Source: Sulfitobacter undariae (GTDB taxonomy: Bacteria; Pseudomonadota; Alphaproteobacteria; Rhodobacterales; Rhodobacteraceae). From it: 64,000 nt of DNA. The notes beneath the pieces were generated by a model. It made no database searches. It worked only from the letters and a program-made list of their open reading frames with translations, and was not told the DNA's origin. Within the stretch, counting starts at the first letter, position 1, and every line of letters starts with the position of its first letter. The stretch lies in contig NZ_JACIEI010000017.1 of NCBI RefSeq assembly GCF_014196805.1, positions 1-64,000 of the forward strand, read 5' to 3'. A program made the translations under genes and the position numbers. Below, in pieces: positions 46,001 through 55,579 of the stretch.

Positions 46001-47710
46001 TCAGAACATGAAATAGCGCTGTGCCATGGGCAGCACTTCGGCAGGTTGGCACGTCAGCAGGACACCGTCCGCGCGCACCTCATAGGTTTCGGGATGAACT
46101 TCGATCATCGGCAATGCGTCATTGAGGATCATGTCCGCTTTGCCGATGGTGCGGGTGTTTTTCACGGCAACCGTTTGCTTGGCGAGACCAAGTGTAACTC
46201 CGATGCCCGCATCATGCGCCGCACCCGAAACAAAGCTGACCGAACTGTGGCGCAGCGCACTTCCGTAGGCGCCAAACATCGGACGGCTATAAACGGGCTG
46301 GGGCGTGGGGATGGAGGCATTTGGATCCCCCATTTGGGCCACAACAATCGTACCGGCCATCAAAACCATTTCGGGCTTCACACCAAAGAATGCGGGGTTC
46401 CAGAGTACCAGATCTGCGCGTTTGCCAACGCTAATATCACCGATGACATGGCTCACCCCTTGGGCAATCGCAGGATTGATCGTATATTTCGCGATGTAAC
46501 GGCGCACGCGCATATTGTCGTTGTCACCAGTTTCTTCCGCCAGCGGTCCGCGCTGTTTCTTCATCTTGTCAGCGGTTTGCCATGTGCGTATCAAAACTTC
46601 GCCCACACGGCCCATGGCCTGACTATCCGAAGCAATGATCGAGAACGCACCCATATCGTGCAAAATATCTTCGGCGGCAATTGTTTCGCGGCGGATGCGG
46701 CTCTCGGCAAAGGCGACGTCTTCGGGGATGGATTTATCCAGGTGGTGACAGACCATCAGCATGTCCAGATGCTCTTCGAGCGTGTTCACCGTAAAAGGGC
46801 GTGTCGGATTGGTCGAAGAGGGCAGGACGTTTGCATCGCCACAAATTTTGATGATGTCTGGGGCATGGCCCCCGCCAGCGCCTTCCGTATGAAACGCATG
46901 AATCGTACGGCCTTTCATAGCGGCAACAGTATGCTCGACAAAACCACTCTCGTTGAGTGTATCAGTGTGGATCATCACTTGTACGTCCATGTCGTCGGCC
47001 ACGGACAGGCAGCAATCAATCGCAGCAGGTGTCGTCCCCCAATCCTCATGCAGCTTCAGTGCACAGGCTCCGCCTTGGATCATTTCGACCAAAGCGGCAG
47101 GTTGACTGGCGTTGCCCTTGCCCGACAGACCGATGTTCATCGGAATGCCGTCAAAGGATTGCAGCATCCGACCGATGTGCCATGGCCCCGGTGTACATGT
47201 GGTGGCAAGCGTCCCATGGGCAGGGCCGGTGCCGCCGCCGAAACAGGTGGTCACTCCAGAGTGGAGGGAATCCTCCATCTGCTGGGGACAAATAAAGTGG
47301 ATATGACTGTCCATACCTCCAGCAGTAAGGATGCGCCCTTCACCCGCGATTACTTCGGTGCCAGGGCCAACGATGATATCGACGCCTGATTGCGTGTCGG
47401 GGTTGCCTGCCTTGCCAATGGCATGGATCAATCCATCTTTGAGCGCCACATCCGCTTTGTAGATGCCAGAGTGATCAACGATCAGCGCATTGGTGATTAC
47501 GGTATCTACCGCGCCTCCAGCACGGGTGACTTGCGATTGCCCCATCCCGTCACGGATGGTCTTACCGCCGCCGAATTTCACTTCTTCTCCGTATGTGGTC
47601 AGATCACGCTCAACCTCGATGATGAGATCGGTATCGGCAAGGCGCAAGCGGTCACCAGTGGTCGGGCCAAACATCGCAGCATATTGGGCGCGAGGGATTT
47701 GGGTCGGCAT
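46001..47710 (-). CDS. ureC: Urease subunit alpha UreC
   Basis: 569 residues, full length. Carries the catalytic nickel centre: the carbamylated Lys in [21 protein letters not shown] and [12 protein letters not shown] supply His ligands, and MVCHHLD gives the flap region ([18 protein letters not shown], Cys-His). Hydrolyses urea to ammonia and carbamate. It begins directly after the stop of ureB. Confidence 0.97.
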   Translation of the reverse strand: MPTQIPRAQYAAMFGPTTGDRLRLADTDLIIEVERDLTTYGEEVKFGGGKTIRDGMGQSQVTRAGGAVDTVITNALIVDHSGIYKADVALKDGLIHAIGKAGNPDTQSGVDIIVGPGTEVIAGEGRILTAGGMDSHIHFICPQQMEDSLHSGVTTCFGGGTGPAHGTLATTCTPGPWHIGRMLQSFDGIPMNIGLSGKGNASQPAALVEMIQGGACALKLHEDWGTTPAAIDCCLSVADDMDVQVMIHTDTLNESGFVEHTVAAMKGRTIHAFHTEGAGGGHAPDIIKICGDANVLPSSTNPTRPFTVNTLEEHLDMLMVCHHLDKSIPEDVAFAESRIRRETIAAEDILHDMGAFSIIASDSQAMGRVGEVLIRTWQTADKMKKQRGPLAEETGDNDNMRVRRYIAKYTINPAIAQGVSHVIGDISVGKRADLVLWNPAFFGVKPEMVLMAGTIVVAQMGDPNASIPTPQPVYSRPMFGAYGSALRHSSVSFVSGAAHDAGIGVTLGLAKQTVAVKNTRTIGKADMILNDALPMIEVHPETYEVRADGVLLTCQPAEVLPMAQRYFMF

Positions 47711-48028
47711 TTAGAGGTCTCCCATTACTTGACCGTTAAAGCCGAAGATACGTCGCGCCCCGCCAATGGGTATCAGCTTTACTTCGCGGCGCTGACCCGG
47801 CTCGAACCGCACGGCGGTACCAGAGGCAATGTCGAGGCGCAGGCCACGCGCCGCGCTGCGGTCAAACTCGAGCGCGGGATTGGTCTCTGCAAAATGATAG
47901 TGGCTTCCTACTTGCACTGGGCGGTCGCCCGTGTTGGCAACCCTCAGTGTAAGGGTCTCGGCCCCTTCGTTGAGGGTCAGTAGACCGTCTGCGGGAAACA
48001 CTTCACCGGGGATCACTTCCGGCTCCAT
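47711..48028 (-). CDS. ureB: Urease subunit beta UreB
   Basis: 105 residues, full length. Family pattern: [12 protein letters not shown] at the start, [19 protein letters not shown] in the middle, and [13 protein letters not shown] near the end. It stops immediately before ureC and starts within the last codons of the small ORF upstream. Confidence 0.96.
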   Translation of the reverse strand: MEPEVIPGEVFPADGLLTLNEGAETLTLRVANTGDRPVQVGSHYHFAETNPALEFDRSAARGLRLDIASGTAVRFEPGQRREVKLIPIGGARRIFGFNGQVMGDL

Positions 48029-48180
48029 GCCAAGATTGCAGCGCTGACGATGACCAGCAAACCAGCAGCCAGCGGCATCCAGTTTGAATCGGTCAGGTGA
48101 TGGTGCGAATGCGGTGCCTCATGTGCCGCTGACGCGCTGGCAATAAGGACAAAAGGTAGACTGCGCAGAATATGGTTCAT
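48013..48180 (-). CDS. Small His-rich membrane protein between ureA and ureB
   Basis: A 55-residue frame: [18 protein letters not shown] looks like a signal or first membrane segment, then [13 protein letters not shown] is a His-rich stretch facing the periplasm, then a second helix ([19 protein letters not shown]) and a basic end SRK. AAGGAG lies exactly 6 bases before the ATG, and the end overlaps ureB by 16 bp, so it is very likely translated. It is too short for most gene finders. I recognise no named family. A periplasmic nickel-binding role, or a tie to HupE/UreJ-type nickel uptake, is inference from the His cluster and the location in a urease operon. Confidence 0.75.
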   Translation of the reverse strand: MNHILRSLPFVLIASASAAHEAPHSHHHLTDSNWMPLAAGLLVIVSAAILAWSRK

Positions 48181-48198
48181 TTGGAGCTCCTTGGGTTT

Positions 48199-48501
48199 TC
48201 AACGGATTGGATTATGGACAGTGACCAGTTTGGTCCCATCGGGAAATGTGGCTTCGACTTGAACATCAGTGATCATCTCTGCGATGCCTTGCATGCACTG
48301 ATCGCGGGTAACGACATGGCCGCCAGCCTCCATCATATCCGCGACAGAGCGGCCATCCCGCGCGCCCTCGACCACCGCTTCTGTGATGAGCGCAATCGCT
48401 TCGGGGTGGTTAAGCTTGACGCCGCGGGCAAGGCGCTTGCGGGCGACTTCGGCGGCCATAGCGATCAGTAGTTTATCTTTTTCACGGGGGGTCAGTTGCA
48501 T
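48199..48501 (-). CDS. ureA: Urease subunit gamma UreA
   Basis: 100 residues, full length. Signatures: opening [21 protein letters not shown] (read in parts), [10 protein letters not shown] and the close [12 protein letters not shown]. It lies 3 bp after ureD and 18 bp before the small His-rich ORF. Confidence 0.96.
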   Translation of the reverse strand: MQLTPREKDKLLIAMAAEVARKRLARGVKLNHPEAIALITEAVVEGARDGRSVADMMEAGGHVVTRDQCMQGIAEMITDVQVEATFPDGTKLVTVHNPIR

Positions 48502-48504
48502 GGG

Positions 48505-49323
48505 CTACAGTCTCCAGGACGTGGGTAAGGAGTTGTTTGAAAGATGCTCAAGAGCGGGCACCAGCGTGCGGCGCAACTCAAAGCTATCTGTGGCGAGATG
48601 ACGGATTACCAACACGCCATCGCTCAGCATGCTGGCACCTGCGGTTGCTGGCAAAAGGGCGCGCAAAGGGGATAGAAACGTTTCCGCATTAGATGCGACC
48701 ATAATGACGTTCGCCATCGCACCTGCACCGTCGGCGATGGCCGGGCGGGTAAGTTGGCGGGTTGCGTCCCCCCGCAGATCCATGCCGTCAATGTAAACGT
48801 GTTTGCCGTTTTGGGTGATCTTGATGCGATCCCTGAAGATGACGTCGTCCAACGTCTCTGGCATCGCGGCGCGTCCAAAAACCACAGGCTCTACCATCAA
48901 AAATCGCGCCTGAGGTTCCAGCGTTACATCAAGGCGGCGGCGCAATGCGCAGCGGTCATACAGGATCAACTCTTGCGGGAGCCAGTGCAAACAGCCGCCA
49001 TCATGGACGCTGAGCCGCGATGTAACGCTGCCTGTTTCGCCGACTTGCGCGCGATACGCCCGCTCGGCGGCTTGTGTGGTAAGAGACAGCTTTGCACCGT
49101 TCTGCACCTCGATGTCCAAGTCAAAGCAGTCACCGCCGGTTATCCCGCCAGCCGTATTGACCAAAATCACCTCGGCGTCTTTGCTATGGGTCTGAGGAAA
49201 GACCAGCTTAAGCGATCCCGATTGACGCAGGTCCCGCAGCCGTGTTTTGCCCGCCGCGTCGCCATAGACTGATAATCGTGCGGACCCGATAGCACGCGGC
49301 TGTAGGGTGCTCGCCGTTGGCAC
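48505..49323 (-). CDS. ureD: Urease accessory protein UreD
   Basis: 272 residues. UreD signature: VNTAGGITGGDCFDLDIEV, TTQAAERAYR and LILYDRCALRRRLDVTLEPQA (split). Scaffold on which UreF and UreG dock to mature the enzyme. It heads the urease operon D-A-orf-B-C-E-F-G. No clear promoter or nitrogen-control site is obvious upstream. Confidence 0.94.
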   Translation of the reverse strand: MPTASTLQPRAIGSARLSVYGDAAGKTRLRDLRQSGSLKLVFPQTHSKDAEVILVNTAGGITGGDCFDLDIEVQNGAKLSLTTQAAERAYRAQVGETGSVTSRLSVHDGGCLHWLPQELILYDRCALRRRLDVTLEPQARFLMVEPVVFGRAAMPETLDDVIFRDRIKITQNGKHVYIDGMDLRGDATRQLTRPAIADGAGAMANVIMVASNAETFLSPLRALLPATAGASMLSDGVLVIRHLATDSFELRRTLVPALEHLSNNSLPTSWRL

Positions 49324-49705
49324 ATCTATTGGAATGTTAAGGGTAATGCGACGGCTCCGACTGCTTTGTTGCTTGCGCTCATCTGCATCACATCGTTTGA
49401 GCCAACGGCAGTTGTTGGACCGAAAATAACTTTACTCACCTTGGGGGTGATTAAATTATAAGCTGCGAGTGGCCGCATCGCCTAATTGGCGGGCGAACTT
49501 GGAAAGTTTGGATATTTAGTAGGCCAAGGAATTATTTCTGCCGCTGCAACGGCGACAAAGTGCGGAGAATTAGAGGGTGTTGGTCGTGCTCTGACCGGAT
49601 TGCTGCAACAGCAATATCTAAATGATGTGCGCCCCCAAAACACACTACTAGAGGTGATGGTAGGGGGCGCAGCTCTACATTCGGAGCTGCCTTTGAGGGG
49701 CTATC
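49324..49705. other. Intergenic region with hairpins
   Basis: About 380 bases without a supported gene. It must hold the promoter of ureD. Near the right side, TGCGCCCCC (49628-49636) and GGGGGCGCA (49663-49671) form a 9-bp stem with a 26-nt loop, followed by a second small hairpin AGCTC/GAGCT. These lie downstream of the racemase gene and could end its transcript. Confidence 0.5.
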
Positions 49706-50377
49706 TTATGATGATGAAGCTTTGGATGGTGTGCGGGCTTCACACCGTTTTATCGCCATATTAACTGAAGCTTTGATCGGGTCGATGACGTCAATATTTA
49801 GCGCCGAAGCCATTTCTTCTGCCAACCCGCCCATGCCTGCGCAACCTAAAACAATGGTTCGGATATCTGGAGCTTCGATTAGTAAATTCTTGGCCGCTTG
49901 GGTCAAATTATTGGACGCCGCCGCGCGGTCGGTTTCAAAATCCAGAACGTCGATTTGGCTTGCTCTAACACAGTTTAATTTGGTCAGCAGGCCATAAGTT
50001 TCCATGTTCTTTGCTATGACGGGGACAGACAGCTCTGAGGTCGTGAGAATGGCAAACTGGCCAGCGGCTTCGTTTGCTGCACGGGCGGCCGCCTCTCCGA
50101 GGCCGATAACCGGCTTGGATAGCGATGCGGCGGCTTCCGCCAATCCTGTATCATCAAAACAACCGACAATCGCTGCGTCAAATTGGGTTTCGAGAAGCAG
50201 GCTTAGGGTGCCGGGTAATGCCATGTCACCGTCTATCGCCCCTTGTATCGAGGGAGGGCCAGATAGGTTGGTGCGCAAAATCAATTCAATACCTTCCGGA
50301 AGATAGCCGCGGGCTTCTGCTCCGATGCGGTCCGTCATGTCTTGGGTCGAATTAGGGTTGACGATGAGTAAGCGCAT
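49706..50377 (-). CDS. Asp/Glu/hydantoin racemase family protein
   Basis: 223 residues with the family's two catalytic cysteines: one in IVGCFDDTG (about residue 72) and one in LGCAGMGG (about 178). Opening LIVNPNSTQDMTDRI is the family strand. These enzymes racemise hydantoins or amino acids without cofactor, or act as maleate isomerases. Situated 5 bp after the flavin-reductase-like gene in the same direction, behind the GntR gene. Fits a route for cyclic ureides (hydantoins), but substrate is not proven. Confidence 0.88.
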   Translation of the reverse strand: MRLLIVNPNSTQDMTDRIGAEARGYLPEGIELILRTNLSGPPSIQGAIDGDMALPGTLSLLLETQFDAAIVGCFDDTGLAEAAASLSKPVIGLGEAAARAANEAAGQFAILTTSELSVPVIAKNMETYGLLTKLNCVRASQIDVLDFETDRAAASNNLTQAAKNLLIEAPDIRTIVLGCAGMGGLAEEMASALNIDVIDPIKASVNMAIKRCEARTPSKASSS

Positions 50378-50382
50378 ATAGG

Positions 50383-51042
50383 TTAATTTGTCCCTGCATT
50401 ATTTGCCCGCCATTCCGCCTCGGACGGTGTTGGCAGATCGAACGTTTCGTTTGAGCGGCAATATCCGTGTCCTCCCATGCGGCCTAATGCGTCCAGCGCT
50501 TGGGCATCTACATGCAGGCGGTCGTTTACGATTCCGGGCCGACTGTGCATTGCCAGCACTTCGCCCAGAATGATTTCACGTGATTTCCCAATGTTTAGAG
50601 TAGTGTGCCGCTTGCACTCAAACCTAACAGGCGCTTGCGCAATTTGAGGACAAGAAACGAACTCGCCCGGGATCATCGTTAGGCCCGCCGCTTCGAATTC
50701 GTTCACCTCGGGGGCGAAGGGCACGGCTGTAACATTCATGGCGTGTAGATTGTCAAAGCCAACAATATTCACGGTGAATTCTTCGGTTACACGTATGTTG
50801 TGGCCGGTATCTTTGAAGCGCATGTCGGCATAGTTCTCAACGCCCAAGGCAAGAATGGCTGGGTCAGAAGATAGGCAGTTGAAAAAGCTGAAGGGTGCGG
50901 CGTTGGGCACGCCGTTTTCGTCAACCGTGGTCACCCAAGCGATAGGGCGCGGTACAACTGCCCCGATCAGGAGCTTATAGCGGTCACGGGCAGATAGTTT
51001 AGAAAAGTCAAAACGGTCCGAGTTTGTTGGTTGGCTGTCCAT
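50383..51042 (-). CDS. Flavin reductase-like FMN-binding split-barrel protein
   Basis: 219 residues. Flavin reductase domain with PRPIAWVTTVDENGVPNAAPFSFFN and DPAILALGV (in parts), then TEEFTVNIV and a domain end. Such proteins use FMN to feed monooxygenases or have their own reactions. Here no monooxygenase gene is in the window. Flanked by GntR and racemase genes in one operon. Confidence 0.88.
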   Translation of the reverse strand: MDSQPTNSDRFDFSKLSARDRYKLLIGAVVPRPIAWVTTVDENGVPNAAPFSFFNCLSSDPAILALGVENYADMRFKDTGHNIRVTEEFTVNIVGFDNLHAMNVTAVPFAPEVNEFEAAGLTMIPGEFVSCPQIAQAPVRFECKRHTTLNIGKSREIILGEVLAMHSRPGIVNDRLHVDAQALDALGRMGGHGYCRSNETFDLPTPSEAEWRANNAGTN

Positions 51043-51074
51043 GCGGGGGCTCCATCTATCGGTTGGGGAGAGCG

Positions 51075-51767
51075 TTATGTGGAAGGCGTGACGTAGCGGG
51101 CAAGTATCTCGCTAATGTCGTTCTTTCCTTCTTCGTCAGGGTTAAGCAGGGCGCGGTCTTGCACGCCGTGCAGGTGGTGGTGCATGTGCGAAACGGCCCT
51201 TTCGGCATCGCCAGCCTCAATCGCGGCGATGATCTCGGTGTGTTCATCAAGGCCACATTTTGCTGAATGGGCCTGTGCAAATCGTGCAAGGATCAAGGAG
51301 CAACGCGAGACGATTTCATTCACGTAGTTGGCGAGGATTTTCGAGCCGGTAAGCTCTGCGAGCAGGATGTGAAACTCACCAGCAAGACGAATGGATCGGG
51401 TTGTATCCACGTCGAGGTACTTCCTCTCTTGTGCCAGATGAGCCTTCAGTGACTTGATGATGGGTTTTGTGTCCATCTTGCAAAGGCGCTGCATGACTTC
51501 GCGCTCAAGACACTGCCGCATCTCGAAAATATCATATGCTTCTTCGATGGTGGGTACTGCAACAGAGGCGCCTCTGTTTGGCTGCAGGTCGACCAAACCC
51601 TCTGCGTCTAGGCGCACAAGGGCATTGCGGACGGTCGTTCTGCTGACACCAAAAGTCTCTCCTATGGAGTCCTCTGGAAGCTTCACGCCAGGTTTGAGCG
51701 CTTGTTCGATGATTGCCTGTCTGAGCGAATCGTAGACGGGAAAACTGCGTGTCGAAGATTTGTACAT
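51075..51767 (-). CDS. GntR family regulator, FCD type
   Basis: 230 residues from the ATG at 51767 (AGG 9 bases before). The winged helix shows PEDSIGETFGVSRTTVRNALVRLDAEGLVDLQPNRGASV in parts, then a six- or seven-helix FCD domain (DIFEMRQCLEREVMQRL; EFHILLAELTGS; DEHTEIIAAIEAGD), which binds an organic acid with a metal. Heads the operon with flavin reductase and racemase, divergent from the ABC operon; probably regulates both. Confidence 0.9.
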   Translation of the reverse strand: MYKSSTRSFPVYDSLRQAIIEQALKPGVKLPEDSIGETFGVSRTTVRNALVRLDAEGLVDLQPNRGASVAVPTIEEAYDIFEMRQCLEREVMQRLCKMDTKPIIKSLKAHLAQERKYLDVDTTRSIRLAGEFHILLAELTGSKILANYVNEIVSRCSLILARFAQAHSAKCGLDEHTEIIAAIEAGDAERAVSHMHHHLHGVQDRALLNPDEEGKNDISEILARYVTPST

Positions 51768-51819
51768 GTGGGACCTAAATGAAGTTGATGCAAAATTAGG
51801 CAGTAACTGGGTTGATCTT

Positions 51820-51844
51820 ATTGTATGCACTGATTGAATACAAT
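51820..51844. promoter_or_regulatory. Candidate GntR operator (distal)
   Basis: ATTGTAT and ATACAAT form an inverted repeat with an 11-base spacer, 50 bp upstream of the GntR gene. Many FCD-type regulators prefer TTGTATACAA-like palindromes, whose half sites these are. A related site is found at 51972. Confidence 0.5.
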
Positions 51845-51971
51845 TTTTAATTATTTTTGTAGACCAAATTGTTTTTCATGCCTAACCTTAGTTAATGATG
51901 ATGCCCTCTTGCTGGGCATTTCGCATAATAATATGCCGATTCAAGTATCGTTTCAGGCGCTAAAGGGAAAT

Positions 51972-51981
51972 TTGTATACGA
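51972..51981. promoter_or_regulatory. Candidate GntR operator (proximal)
   Basis: TTGTATACGA, a near palindrome of the TTGTATACAA type (8 of 10), lies 40 bp before the ABC binding-protein start. Together with 51820-51844 it gives operator-like sites near both ends of the divergent region. Confidence 0.45.
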
Positions 51982-52020
51982 TTCACCTCATGTTTCGTGC
52001 GCATCAACAGGGAGACTAAA

Positions 52021-53592
52021 ATGGAAATGTTAAAGACACTACGTCATGGAGTGATCGGAGGGGTTACTGCGACTCTTTTGGCAACGGCTGCCCATGCTGA
52101 GACCGTTCGTTGGGGTGCGCCGCGTGATATCGTATCTTTGGACCCTTATTCATATGGCGACAGCTATACGATTAACTTCTTGAATCACGTTTATGAGGGA
52201 TTGGTCCGCTACAACCGTGATTTGGAAATTGAGCCAGCATTGGCAACAAGCTGGGAGCTTGTGTCTCCTACGACATGGCGCTTTACCCTGCGTGAGGGCG
52301 TCAAGTTTCATGATGGCGCTGACTTCACTGCGGAAGACGTGCTCGCGTCGCTTTTGCGTGTAAGTGATGAAGCGTCGCCGCTAAAGGGTAACCTTCCAGC
52401 CTATAAAAGTGCGACGGTTGTCGATGACTATACAATCGATGTTGAGCTGAACGGTGCTTACCCGCTGTTATTGAACGATCTGACCAACATCCATATTTTT
52501 GACAAAGGCTGGTTGGTTGCAAATAACGCCGAGAAGCCAACGGATGTCAGCGCAGGTGTCGAGGGTTACGCGACATTTAACACAAATGGCACCGGGCCGT
52601 TCATGTTGGAATCCCGCACCCCTGAGGCGCAGACAATTCTAACAGTAAACGAAGCATGGTGGGATGAGCCGTCACATAACCTGACTCGTATTGAGTTTCA
52701 GCCTATTTCATCGGCGGCCACACGTGTTGCTGCATTGCTGTCTGGTGAGGTCGATTTTGTCGACAGCGCACCTGTTCAGGATCTCCCGCGGTTAGAGCAG
52801 GCAGATAATCTCGAAATTCTTGAGCGCGCCGATTTACGTACCGTAATGTTGGGGTTTAACCGTCGTGACGAACTGGTTGCCGGTGGTACGAACCCTATGA
52901 ACGATCTGAAGGTGCGTCAGGCGATGCAAATGGCGGTCGATATGGAGTTGATCCGTGACAAGGTGATGCGTGGAAAATCGCGTAACGCAGGTACTTTGGT
53001 TGCGCCATCAATCCCGGGCTACTCCGCAGAACTCGACCAGCCGGTCGCTTATGATCCTGAAAAAGCCAAGGCTTTGTTAGTTGAAGCCGGTTATCCTGAT
53101 GGTTTCGAGTTCGACTTTGTTTGCACGAACGAAAGCTATGTGAACGAAGAGCAATTTTGCCAAGCCATCGCTTCTATGTGGTCGCGTGTCGGATTGTCAC
53201 CCAAGCTGGATATCGGCCCGACAGCCAAACAGACGCCAAAGCGTGCAAATGGTAAGGCAGATGTCTACACTTTGGGTTGGGCAACGCTCCCGATGTTGGA
53301 CACTTATTCCATTCTCGTACAGGTGCTTCACTCGAAGGATGGCAATTCGGGCGTCTTTAACTGGGGCGACTGGTCTTATCCTGAACTGGACAAGCTGACG
53401 CAATCTGCGGCTGTTGAACTGGACCGTGACACCCGTCTTCAGATGGAAACGGATGCTCTGAAAATTGCACGCGATGAAGTCATCATGATGCCGTTACACC
53501 AGCAGCCAATGGCGTGGGCCGTGTCTAAAGAATTCAGTGACTTCCCGCAGTTCCCCGATAACAAACCGCGCATGTGGTACGTAACCAAGTAA
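52021..53592 (+). CDS. ABC transporter substrate-binding protein, family 5
   Basis: 523 residues. Start at 52021 with GGGAG 6 bases upstream; signal peptide up to AAHAE. The mature protein shows VYEGLVRYNRDLEIEPALATSWE in parts, FTLREGVKFHDGADFTAEDV and NTNGTGPFMLES. The receptor for a dipeptide-type importer. The neighbouring amidohydrolases suggest a cyclic amide or N-heterocycle ligand rather than a peptide; this is inference. Confidence 0.92.
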   Translation: MEMLKTLRHGVIGGVTATLLATAAHAETVRWGAPRDIVSLDPYSYGDSYTINFLNHVYEGLVRYNRDLEIEPALATSWELVSPTTWRFTLREGVKFHDGADFTAEDVLASLLRVSDEASPLKGNLPAYKSATVVDDYTIDVELNGAYPLLLNDLTNIHIFDKGWLVANNAEKPTDVSAGVEGYATFNTNGTGPFMLESRTPEAQTILTVNEAWWDEPSHNLTRIEFQPISSAATRVAALLSGEVDFVDSAPVQDLPRLEQADNLEILERADLRTVMLGFNRRDELVAGGTNPMNDLKVRQAMQMAVDMELIRDKVMRGKSRNAGTLVAPSIPGYSAELDQPVAYDPEKAKALLVEAGYPDGFEFDFVCTNESYVNEEQFCQAIASMWSRVGLSPKLDIGPTAKQTPKRANGKADVYTLGWATLPMLDTYSILVQVLHSKDGNSGVFNWGDWSYPELDKLTQSAAVELDRDTRLQMETDALKIARDEVIMMPLHQQPMAWAVSKEFSDFPQFPDNKPRMWYVTK

Positions 53593-53605
53593 CCTCCCTG
53601 CAACT

Positions 53606-53635
53606 GGGGCGGCGCTGGCGTCGCCCCGTTTTTTT
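53606..53635 (+). terminator. Intrinsic terminator after the binding-protein gene
   Basis: GGGGCG(g)CGC-tg-GCG(t)CGCCCC hairpin followed by g and seven Ts. It is a strong intrinsic terminator, placed between the binding-protein gene and the permease gene, so permease expression depends on read-through. Confidence 0.85.
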
Positions 53636-53658
53636 CATCACCATTGGAGACTATTACA

Positions 53659-54630
53659 ATGTTGGCCTTTATCATCAAACGACTGTCGAACGCCGTCTTT
53701 GTCATGATCTCCGTTACATTTCTTGCCTTTGTTATTTTTTCAGCAGTTGGCGATCCTGTAGATCAAATGTTGAACGAGCAAGCGACCCAGCAACAACGCG
53801 ATGACCTGCGCGAAAAACTGGGGTTGGATAAGCCCTTTTTGATGCAGTTTGGCACCTTTGTTGTACGTGCTGCGCAGGGTGATTTTGGTATCTCCTTTCG
53901 CAACCAACGCGATGTATTGGACATGATCTCTGAGCGGTTCCCAGCGACATTTGAATTGGTTTTGGTTGCCACCTTTATTTCGCTTGTTGTGGGCGTGCCG
54001 ATGGGGGTGATTACTGCGATCAAACGCAAGAGCTGGTATGCCGAGGCGATGCAGTTCACCTCTATCATTGGCATATCCTTACCCAGCTTTGTGGTGGGGA
54101 TTGGTTTGATACTTGTGTTCTCTGTTTGGCTGGGCTGGTTTCCCTCCTTCGGGCGCGGCGATACTGTTGACTTAGGGTGGTGGACAACTGGCTTGCTGAC
54201 ACGTTCGGGGCAGATGTCGATTGTACTACCCGCACTCTCGCTGTCGCTGTTTCAGGTGACATTGGTGATGCGATTGGTACGTGCCGAGATGCTTGAGGTA
54301 TTACGGTCCGACTTTATAAAATTCGCACGTGCACGTGGCGTGCCAGCGCGGTCTATCCACTTCCGCCACGCATTGCGCAATTGCCTCATGCCTGTGGTGA
54401 CCATGACGGCGATGCAAATCGGTGGCTTGATTGCATTTGCGCTGGTGACGGAAACCGTTTTCCAGTGGCCTGGTATGGGGCTGTTGTTCATCCAAGCAGT
54501 CACCTTTGTCGATGTGCCAATCATGGCCGCATATCTGTGCATCGTAGCGCTGATATTCGTGGTGCTGAATACCATTGTGGACATGGCATATGCCGTCATT
54601 GACCCACGACTACGGGGAGCAGACAAATGA
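53659..54630 (+). CDS. ABC transporter permease, DppB type
   Basis: 323 residues. Opening LAFIIKRLSNAVFVMISVTFLAFVIF (in parts) and the EAA loop ARARGVPARSIHFRHALRN. Six helices. The ATG at 53659 has GGAGA 8 bases upstream. Stop overlaps the next start by 4 bp. Confidence 0.92.
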   Translation: MLAFIIKRLSNAVFVMISVTFLAFVIFSAVGDPVDQMLNEQATQQQRDDLREKLGLDKPFLMQFGTFVVRAAQGDFGISFRNQRDVLDMISERFPATFELVLVATFISLVVGVPMGVITAIKRKSWYAEAMQFTSIIGISLPSFVVGIGLILVFSVWLGWFPSFGRGDTVDLGWWTTGLLTRSGQMSIVLPALSLSLFQVTLVMRLVRAEMLEVLRSDFIKFARARGVPARSIHFRHALRNCLMPVVTMTAMQIGGLIAFALVTETVFQWPGMGLLFIQAVTFVDVPIMAAYLCIVALIFVVLNTIVDMAYAVIDPRLRGADK

Positions 54631-55568
54631 GCAGTAATTTAGAACCAGCAAAAGTGCAGACACGCATGCAGCGGTTTTGGGACAGCGATGTATGGTGGTC
54701 CTTCAAGTCGCATAAATCCGCCGTTGGTGCGGCCATCGTTTTGGCTCTTGTGATTATCACGGCTTTTCTTGCGCCTGTTTTATCTCCACAAAACCCATAT
54801 GATTTGGCCGCGCTTGAGCTGTGGAACGCAGAGCTGCCCCCAATCTGGATCGAAGGGGGGCAGATGCCGTTTCTACTCGGAACGGATGTACAGGGGCGCG
54901 ATATTCTGTCCGGCATTTTATACGGGACGCGGATTTCAATCATTATTGGCATCGCTTCGGTCGCCGTATCTTTGTTTGTGGGTATCGGGCTTGGCCTTAT
55001 TGCAGGCTATTATGGGGGATGGATCGATAACGTTTTAATGCGGATCGGGGATGTCCTGCTGTCTATCCCCACCGTGTTGGTCGCGATCCTCGTCAGTTCC
55101 GTGGTGCAGCAATTTCTGCCTCCGGCCTTTCGCGAAGCAGGCTTGGCAGCGGTGTTGGTATTTGCGATCGCGATGTATTCGTGGGTTCAATATGCGCGTG
55201 TGGTGCGTGCCCAGACGATGGTAGAGCGTCGCAAAGAATATGTGATGGCATCACGCCTTGTCGGTACCCCTGCGCGGCGCATGATGTTCAATCATATTTT
55301 GCCCAACACGCTGACCCCAATATTTGTGGCGGCAACGTTAAATTTCGGTTTGGCGATCCTCATCGAGGCAACTCTGTCTTTTCTGGGCGTTGGAATGCCG
55401 CCTAATCAACCATCTTTGGGAACCTTGATCCGTGTGGGCAACCAATATCTGTTCTCGGGTTCATGGTGGATTGTACTTTTCCCGTCGATCCAGCTCTGCA
55501 TTCTGGTTGTGGCCGTGAATATGCTTGGCGATTGGTTGCGCGACGCCCTGAACCCTAAACTCCGTTAA
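54627..55568 (+). CDS. ABC transporter permease, DppC type
   Basis: 313 residues. LGTDVQGRDILSGILYGTRIS and the EAA loop ASRLVGTPARRMMFNHILPN identify a DppC/OppC permease with six helices and an N-terminal extension. Overlaps the first permease (ATGA); 11 bp before the amidohydrolase gene. Confidence 0.92.
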   Translation: MSSNLEPAKVQTRMQRFWDSDVWWSFKSHKSAVGAAIVLALVIITAFLAPVLSPQNPYDLAALELWNAELPPIWIEGGQMPFLLGTDVQGRDILSGILYGTRISIIIGIASVAVSLFVGIGLGLIAGYYGGWIDNVLMRIGDVLLSIPTVLVAILVSSVVQQFLPPAFREAGLAAVLVFAIAMYSWVQYARVVRAQTMVERRKEYVMASRLVGTPARRMMFNHILPNTLTPIFVAATLNFGLAILIEATLSFLGVGMPPNQPSLGTLIRVGNQYLFSGSWWIVLFPSIQLCILVVAVNMLGDWLRDALNPKLR

Positions 55569-55579
55569 AGGAAAATATC

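Noticed and set aside
45674-47389. 571-codon open frame on the plus strand opposite ureC and ureE
   Set aside because: It is a mirror of well-supported urease genes on the minus strand; residues match no family and the real frames explain the DNA.
49486-49764. 92-codon frame in the ureD-racemase gap
   Set aside because: Overlaps the racemase end on the opposite strand, has no ribosome site and crosses a hairpin.
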